From contig CM060980.1 of the NCBI GenBank assembly GCA_030765065.1, positions 57,024,364 to 57,088,363 on the forward strand: a stretch of 64,000 nucleotides of DNA, read 5' to 3'. A program made the translations under genes and the position numbers. Of this stretch, positions 57,205 through 64,000 are shown piece after piece (within the stretch, counting starts at the first letter, position 1; each line of letters begins with the position of its first letter). The stretch comes from Deroplatys truncata. Lineage: Eukaryota > Arthropoda > Insecta > Mantodea > Mantidae. The notes below the pieces were generated by a model, which was given only the letters and a program-made list of their open reading frames with translations, searched no databases and was not told the DNA's origin.

Positions 57205-57420
57205 AGAATGAGATGGCTCCGCGGTTCAAATCTCACTAGGACCGACCCTCCTGAAAGTTTTTTTCCAGGCTTTCCTCAGTCAATAACCGGCAAATGTCGG
57301 GAAGATACCCTAAACTTAAGTCTGGAACGTTTCCTTCACAAAACTTTCCCAAATATAATTTCATTACATATATCATCAGTGTCCACCGCCTGTGGTCCTG
57401 CAAAATCCTATTTCTTATAA
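57205..57420 (+). mobile_element. possible SINE-like remnant
   Basis: CGCGGTTCAAATCTCACTAGG resembles a tRNA-type box B. The following GGGAAGATACCCTAAACTT and CATATATCATCAGTGTCC echo 28140-28225 (GGAGGTACCCTAAACTTGGC, GAATCATCAGC). Weak. Confidence 0.3.
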
Positions 57421-57559
57421 CCTTTTCCCTTGTGTTCACCGAGTGGTGACAAACAAGCCGTATGCACACATAAACACATTGTCATGATAGAACACGTGCT
57501 TTCGTCATTCTGAGAGGCAGGTTTAAATCGCTATTTGTTGATAAGAATATACATGAATT

Positions 57560-57798
57560 CCAGAGGATTATGCGTGTTAATTAACTACATTGGTCTTATT
57601 GCCTTGTCGTATTCACTTGTCGTTGGGTTTCTTGCACTTTGGGTGTTAATCATTAGATCACACAAACACACATTCACACTTCCAGACTCTGAGTAGGATA
57701 GGGATTAATCTTGGCCAGAGAAAAATTCCCACCCCTGCCGGGAATCGAACCCGGCACCCCTCGCACAGCAGGCAACTGCGCTAAGGGGCCAGCCGTAA
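57560..57798 (-). mobile_element. tRNA-derived SINE, family B, best copy
   Basis: Reverse copy with box B intact in reverse complement (GGGTTCGATTCCC), AGGGATTAATCTTGGCCAG, AAAAATTCCCACCCCTGCCG and CCCTCGCACAGCAGGCAACT. The tRNA-like head runs to about 57798. The left (tail) limit is approximate. Confidence 0.78.
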
Positions 57799-58009
57799 TA
57801 TTTTTAATTCATACGGTTATGAAAATGTATATTTATCAATTATCATCGTAAACATTAAGCTAAGTGATCATGTCAAATAAGGAACTATTTTGTATTGCAT
57901 AAGTCTATTTCAGAACAGCAGCCAATGAGAGATTACAAGTGTACGTGAGATACGGGGCAAAGTTATATGGCACAGACCTTAGTAAGAACGGGCGTGAAAC
58001 ACTACTTAT

Positions 58010-58040
<31 letters not shown>

Positions 58041-59694
58041 AGATGAAGAAGAAGAAGAAGAAGAGAAGAATACACTGCAGCCTAAACAATAAAGAATGTG
58101 AGCACCGAACCAAACACAGAGACCAGAATTGAAATTTAAAATAAATATTAAGATAATTATGAAAATGGAAAAGAAGATAAAAGGAAATCTGTATGAAATT
58201 TTTTCCAATAAGTAATTCAGATTCTTCATGAAGTTTATTAATAATTAAATTTAGTATTATGCTTCGGTTTGGAATTAATGTCTTTGTAGTATAAAAACGC
58301 TTATTAGAGAGGCGTTAATTGTTGCCGGCCAGCCCGTGTGTTTCATTGTTGACTCGAATCCATTTTGCACTCAAACCAGCATTCGCGCGCGCACGTTTGT
58401 GTGTGCTCAGCATTGAAAGGAGTGTCATGAGCGATCCACTTAAAAACGCTTTCTATAGCAGCGTTTCCTGATTCAGATGTTTTAGTGGTTTGCTATGGTT
58501 TTCTCTCTGGATAAAAATTGTTAGCCCTCTATTACTGAGTTATCTGCAAGAAGCTCAGAAAAGCCTTTATTAATTATCATTTGAAACTCACGTCACAGTC
58601 GTATAATTCAGAGTCAGATAATGAAATTTTGTTCATCAGCCTTGTATTCAAATGTCTACGCTTTTACGTGCTATATTTGGAAATAAACAACTTTATGGCT
58701 GATTGCCTAAGAAAAAACTCCGTTCTGCTTAAATGTTACTCCATTTAAGCGCTATATTTATCCTGCAAACAGTTAAACATGCAATGGACAGCATGTTAAA
58801 GGTATTTTGGTCGTTATTACTTCTGCGCTGCGAAACATGAAAAGATAAGAGCAGTCTTATGAAAGGCGTTGCGGAGAAAAGAATATTATTCATAACGTCG
58901 ACATATGTGTTTCTCCCACGCGATGACGTTCATGAATTACGTTTATAACAAAGACTATAATTTAAATTTCTGTTGCAGCTGAAACCATTGTCGGTGCATT
59001 TATTGCATTTGATTTGTTTTTGTATTATCATGATAAGTGTTAGAAACACACAGCATGTTTTACTTATTTTTAGTATGCACAGTCGTGTTTTTCTTTATGA
59101 TAGCGAGATTTATGGGAAAATGAGTAGGTTTATGGGATATGCTTTTGTTTTTATTTAAACTAGTTCTTAATCACCTTGGCTGTAATCAGGAAACATCATT
59201 CATTTACGTACTACAGCTGCTGCAAACAGGTAGGAATGCCTAATTAGTTCTAGCAGGAGATTTAAGATAAAACACTGAAAACTTAAATAAGCTGAATGAA
59301 TAAACATAGCATTATTTTAGTAAAACAATTACTTTTAAATTTAAGGAAGTCAGTCATGCCTTCAAAAAACGTCCTGATTTGCTTACGTTAAATTAATCTG
59401 TCTGTGAAATTCGACAAAATTCTGCGAAAAATTTAAGAAATACGAATTCTAAACTTTAAGTAAAAATATCGGTTTTTACATTTGGAGTATATAAAGTACA
59501 ATAATTAACTCAAGCTATAAATGGGCAGGCTTATTAATGTCTATACCCAAGTTTTAAATGTTTTCTCACAAATATTTTTTCACATTTTTCAAACTCTAAA
59601 TGTTCCACACTATACAGTTTTTTTTTTTACTAATTTGTTTCACAATTTTTGAAATTCCTCTCAAAAGTACACTAAAGAAAATGGTCACATATTT
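57799..59694. other. unassigned sequence
   Basis: 1.9 kb without recognised gene or repeat apart from the (GAA)n tract. Confidence 0.5.
58011..58070. repeat. (GAA)n microsatellite
   Basis: About 60 bp of GAA units with one GAT interruption and end irregularities. The poly-Ser minus-strand frame comes from this tract. Confidence 0.9.
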
Positions 59695-60943
59695 TTACTT
59701 TCTCTACTACGTACCGAGTAGGTAGAGAAGGTAAGTATTGTATTCCACCCAAAAATTTGATAACGGTATTTCATCGGAAATACACGTTGTGAGGCCCCTG
59801 AATAAAAAAAGCATTTTTAGAAAAAGGTCCTCATATCTGAAAAACATAACCCAAAAACGAAAAGTCGGGTAAATAACAAACTTGGCATTTAGGTTCAGCA
59901 CCTTCAAAATATGTGACATGATTGTTCAATAAAATCCCCCACACTAAACTGCCCATTACATGAAACGTTTTTTAAATGTTTTTTATTTTATATAAAAACG
60001 TTATAACGATTTTGATTAAAATATCATATATTAAATATTTTTACGTGACAAATAAAATTTATATCTCGAATTTTCTGGGAATAACCTGTGAAGTCCTCTT
60101 CATTCGGAAGGAATTTTGTATAATCTTGTGTAACTGGAAAACGTTAAGTGATAGATGAAAACATACTACACAAGAATTGTAGATCTCTTTAAAATACACA
60201 ATTTATTTCAAATAACTTTTTTTTGTGGCATCGGCAATTCTCGAGATATGCGTTATTAATTGCTCGGTTTCTTCAATACCTTTGTCATTCTTTTCAAGTC
60301 GCACCAATTTTCAGATGTTTCTCGCTAATACATGGAAAGAGTATGGAATTTTAAGGCCAGCATCGTATGGCGTCCAGTTCTTAAACATTTTACTATCGGT
60401 ATTGGCTTTGTAGGCGGCGCGGTGGCCGAGTGGTTAGACCGCTTGCCTCCCACCGAGGCGGCCCGGGTTCAATCCCAGGGACCTGCATGTGGGATTTGTG
60501 GTGGACGAAGCGGCGTCTGGGCGGGTTTTCTCCGGGTTCTCCGGTTTCCCCCGCCATTCATTCCACCAACTGCTCCATCATCATCTTTTCTTTCATCCAT
60601 TTCACCAACATTTCGTTTCATCCCATACCAGGCATCAGGCTGATCACCCATCCTGGATGTTCTGTCTGATCCATGAGTGTCTGCTCCTTGACGGGCCTCT
60701 GACCCCAGGCACCCGCCTGTAAGTCCTGGGGGTGTAAGTCCTACATAAGAGGAGGGTAAACAGATAATGAATGAATGAATATTGGCTTTGTACTGGACCA
60801 AAATATGTAACGTGGCTATTTCTGCGAAGGTTTATATCGATTAAAATGAAGTAGATAAAACATTAACTTTCATAAGAATAATTTGTATACCCCGCTAATA
60901 AACGATAGGGAGTGGAGAAAGTTATGTGAATCTACACATTAGA
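59695..60943 (-). mobile_element. family H repeat, reverse, split by a SINE
   Basis: Left end TTACTTTCTCTACTACGTAC, no (GT) tract beyond a short remnant, right end GTGAATCTACACATTAGA. Split at 60412/60780 by the family D SINE. Both flanks rejoin exactly when one copy of the 13-bp duplication is removed. Confidence 0.87.
60413..60779 (+). mobile_element. tRNA-derived SINE, family D, full length
   Basis: 367 bp. The tRNA-like head GGCGCGGTGGCCGAGTGGTT has a box A (TGGCCGAGTGGTTAGA) and box B GGTTCAATCC. A GC-rich body follows (CCGGGTTCTCCGGTTTCCCC) and an AATG/GAAT repeat tail. The 13-bp duplication TATTGGCTTTGTA lies at 60400-60412 and 60780-60792. It lacks the 3' acceptor partner of a functional tRNA gene. 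Confidence 0.92.
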
Positions 60944-61615
60944 TTTTTAAAGCAAAGCAATGCTCCAATTTTGAGAAATAATTATGAACTTTTGAAAAAT
61001 TTTGGAGAGAGAGTTTTTGTACAAAATATATATATATATATAACAAATATTATATTTTTGTATACTAATTTACTGTCAAACATGAATTATTTATTCAAAT
61101 AGTTTTAAAAATGCATCCTATGAAGCATATTTTTGTTACAACATTGTATTTACACAAAAATAATATTTAAATAAACACGCAAACTAGAATCTTGAAACAT
61201 GGCAAAACCACTAGATATGGTGTGTGATGACAAGAACAAATTTCAACAATATATCTTACTGTGGATTTTCCAGATTTTCCAGATGCTTTTATCTTATCCT
61301 ATTTTGGTGTTCTAAAATTGAGAACAATAAAGCAAAAATTTAAAGAACAAAGGAAACTGGGTGTGCTATTTATTATCTTGAGCGACTTCCTAGGTTATAC
61401 CACTCCCTAAGAAACAAGAATCTTTCGTCACGGAATTTTCCTTTTTGGTGATTGTCATCAGTAATGTATTTATTTATTGTTCATCCGTGGTAGTATTTTA
61501 GGCACATGTAGTTTAATTAAATCTAAAATAGTATTCCATCTGCGAAAGTCGTATTGCTACTAAGAAAGCGAAACACAGCGCAGATTTGTTAGCTATAGCC
61601 CGTAAATAAAAAAAG
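60944..61615. other. unassigned AT-rich sequence
   Basis: Contains a short (AT)n at 61027-61042. Otherwise nothing. Confidence 0.5.
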
Positions 61616-62354
61616 TCTGATGTGTTACACTCACATGACTTTCTCTACTCTTGTACAAACTATTTTTACAAACGCTTATTCTCCATATGCTTCATGTTAA
61701 TCGAGATGTCGAGATGTTAATCTTATTGCTAATTTTCTTGTAGATGCAAGGGGAATTGTTAGGCTTTAAGCTATACTCAAATATATTAAGAGCTGGTTGC
61801 TATGTGGAGTATTCCATTCTCTTTCCATTACCAGGACAAAAAAAAAAACCAGTAACGAAATCCCATTTGCGAAAAAATATAAAAAGTTGGAAAATTTAAG
61901 GGAATAGCAAGCAAATATCTCGAAAATGGTTCACTCAACAAAAAAAAATTATATTACATAGATTGTATATTTTAACGCGATCTACATTTTTTGTGTAGTA
62001 ACATTTTGTCTATCTCTTATGGTTTACCAGTTATGCAAAAGTCGTTCACAATGAAGAATACTTTTGGAGACATTCCCAGAAAATTCGAGATATACATTTC
62101 ATTTGTCGTGAAATTATCTTAAGCATATGATATTTTAATCAAAATCGTTAGAGCCATTTTTGAGAAAATTAAAATTTTCGAAAAATCTTCCATGTAAAGG
62201 GTAATCTGGGGTGGGGGGATTTTCTTGAAAATCTTCGTGTCGCATCTCTGGAAGATACTGAACCTAAATACCAATTTGGTGTTTATCCGACTGTTCGTTC
62301 TGAGTTATGCTGTTCACAGACAGACAGACACACATACGGACACGCTTCTAAAAA
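61616..62354 (+). mobile_element. family H repeat, forward, cut off after the AC tract
   Basis: 5' TCTGATGTGTTACACTCACA, conserved body, AC tract at about 62320-62342. It ends at CACGCTTCTAAAAA, where the next copy begins. The 3' block (TTTTGGATTCAG to GTAGAGAAAGTA) is absent and does not reappear after the second copy. Confidence 0.88.
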
Positions 62355-63061
62355 TCTGATGTGTTACACTCACATGACTTTCTCTAATCTTGTACAAACT
62401 ATTTTTACAAACGCTTATTCTCCATATACTTCATGTTAATCGAGATGTTAATCTTATTGCTAATTTTCTTGTAGATGCAAGGGGAATATGGCAGTATTTA
62501 AGCGATAGTCAAATCTTTTAAGAGCTGGTTGCTATGTGGCGCATTCCATTCTCTTTGTATGTCCAGGACATAGAAAAATGAATAAGGAATTCCCATTTGA
62601 GAAAAAGTATTGAAAAATTTAAGGGAATAACAAGCAATATCTAGAAAATGGTTCACTCAAAAAATGTATATAACGTAAATTGTGTATTTTAACGCGATCT
62701 ACATCTTTTGTGTAGTAAAATTTTGTCTATCTCTTATGGTTTTCCAGTTATGCAAAAGTCGTTCACAATGAAGAATACTTTTGGAAACATTCCCAGAAAA
62801 TTCGAGATATATATTTCATTTGTCATGAAAATATCTTAAACATGTGATATTTTAATCAAAATCGTTAGAGCGATTTTTGAGAAAATTAAATTTTTCGAAA
62901 AATGTTCCATGTAAAGTGTAATTTGGGGTGGGGGATTTTCTTGAAAACTTTCGTGTCGCATCTCTGAAAGATACTGAACCTAAATACCATGTTTGGTGTC
63001 TAACCAACTGTTCGTTTCTGAGTTATGCTGTTCATATACACACGCGCGCGCGCACACACAC

Positions 63062-63096
<35 letters not shown>

Positions 63097-63224
63097 CATG
63101 TTTCCAAAAACGCTTTTATTGGATTCAGGGGTCTGAAAACATATATTTCCGGTGAAATCTCGGTATGGAATTTTTGGGTGGAATACAATACTTACCCTAC
63201 TTACTATACCTAGTAGAGAAAGTA
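62355..63224 (+). mobile_element. family H repeat, full-length, head-to-tail with the previous copy
   Basis: 870 bp from TCTGATGTGTTACACTCACA to CCTAGTAGAGAAAGTA. The long CG/CA tract at 63041-63093 (CGCGCGCGCACACAC then (CA)n) is the longest in the family here. Confidence 0.92.
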
Positions 63225-63619
63225 ATAAATCCTGTGGCGCTACATCCCGCGTCCTGCCAACCCGACTGCCGGCCTCACGCCCATGTGCGCACGGCAGAGA
63301 TGGGCGATCATCCAACCAATACGGGGAGGTGATGTTGCCATCACGCATCCCCCAGCCGGAAAGTTGGCTATCGAGGCCGGGACCGCTGCCTATCACAGCT
63401 TCTCACTTTCCTCACGATGATGAGTTAGCACCGATCCTATACCTAAAATCCGCACCACCATGGGTGTGATCGAATCCGGGTGCATCCCGTGGCTGGGAAC
63501 CAGAGCAGCACGATTCCAGCCCCCTGCATCACGGCACAAGACTACCTGCAACTGGTAATATTCTAAAACATTAGTACCCTGATTTATAATCAAAATATTC
63601 GTTGCTTTCTTATTTTCCT
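63225..63619. other. GC-rich unassigned island
   Basis: GC-rich between 63230 and 63545 (GTGGCGCTACATCCCGCGTC, GAGGCCGGGACCGCTGCC). A retroposon-like composition with no recognised head or protein. Confidence 0.4.
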
Positions 63620-64000
63620 TTTACTTTGACTACCATGTATAAGTAGAGGAAGTATTACATTCCGCCGAAAAATTATATACCCTGATTTCACCTGAAGCAC
63701 CCTAAATCCAAAAAGATATTATTAGAAAAACATCTGTGTGCATGTGTTTATGAACAGCAACTAGAAAATTTGGATAAGTAACAAACTTGGTATTTAATTT
63801 CAGGATCTTCCAAAGATCCCCACTCCTACTATCCTTTACATGGAACACTTTTCGAAATCTCTTATTTTCTCAAAATTGCTCTAACGGTTTTGATTGAAAT
63901 ACCACATATTTAAGGTATTTACATGAAAATAAAATCTATATCTGAGTTTTCTGGGAACAGCCTATGAAGTCCTCTCCATTCGGAAGAAATTATCTACAAT
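63620..64000 (-). mobile_element. family H repeat, reverse, running off the window
   Basis: Left end TTACTTTGACTACCATG, diverged body with ACGGTTTTGATTGAAATACC and TTTCTGGGAACAGCC. Continues beyond base 64000. Confidence 0.75.

Noticed and set aside
58002-58229. Poly-Ser minus-strand frame
   Set aside because: Produced by the (GAA)n microsatellite.
60413-60490. tRNA-like sequence with both boxes, considered as a functional tRNA gene
   Set aside because: No complete 3' acceptor arm, continues into a SINE body, and is flanked by a target duplication. The same applies to the other SINE heads.

Overview
This window looks like repeat-dense, AT-rich, gene-poor chromosomal DNA from an arthropod, most likely an insect with a large genome. 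It contains LINE remnants of types common in insects, Tc1/mariner-class elements (one DD34E, one DD41D), DUF4817-type transposase fragments, four families of tRNA-derived SINEs and an LTR element with matching long terminal repeats. The species is an inference. I found no host protein-coding gene, rRNA, functional tRNA gene or bacterial-type operon. The longest intact reading frame is a 337-residue Tc1-like transposase. Most other open frames of 60-110 codons are translations of repeats.

The dominant component is one non-coding interspersed repeat of about 0.83-0.97 kb, called family H here. I count about 25 copies and fragments on both strands, covering roughly 17 kb, about a quarter of the window (estimated by eye). 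In forward orientation a copy starts TCTGATGTGTTACACTCAC. It carries ACTTTCTCTAC about 20 bases inside the 5' end, an internal (AC)n tract near the 3' side, a TACTA-tacg-TAGTA hairpin, and ends GTAGAGAAAGTA, the inverted partner of the 5' motif. Offset inverted repeats, a microsatellite core, a 3' hairpin and A/T-run targets without clear duplications resemble non-autonomous Helentron-type elements (HINEs). That assignment is a hypothesis.

Layout. 0-16 kb: H copies, LINE fragments, SINEs and an LTR-like repeat at 6.0-6.9 kb. 16.0-17.3 kb: a complete but dead DD41D mariner-type element with TA duplications. 19-21 and 28.6-29.2 kb: deleted DUF4817-type transposase remnants. 23.2-24.2 kb: the paralogue of the 6 kb LTR-like repeat. 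25.1-26.8 kb: one H copy nested in another. 33.3-39.2 kb: a three-layer nest, with a 4160-bp LTR element (two 472-bp LTRs, ATAT duplication, no recognisable gag-pol) inside a reverse H copy inside an older forward H copy. 40-45 kb: more H copies, one nest and several internal rearrangements. 47.87-49.10 kb: the Tc1-like element. 52.6-54.6 kb: two LINE fragments. 55-57 kb: a 170-bp tandem duplication and an LTR-like sequence with 36-bp repeats. 59.7-60.9 kb: an H copy split by a SINE with a 13-bp target duplication. 61.6-63.2 kb: two head-to-tail H copies.

No genes cooperate here in the pathway sense. The interest lies in transposon structure, nesting order and relative age. The Tc1 transposase and the LTR element look youngest; the LINE and DUF4817 pieces look old.
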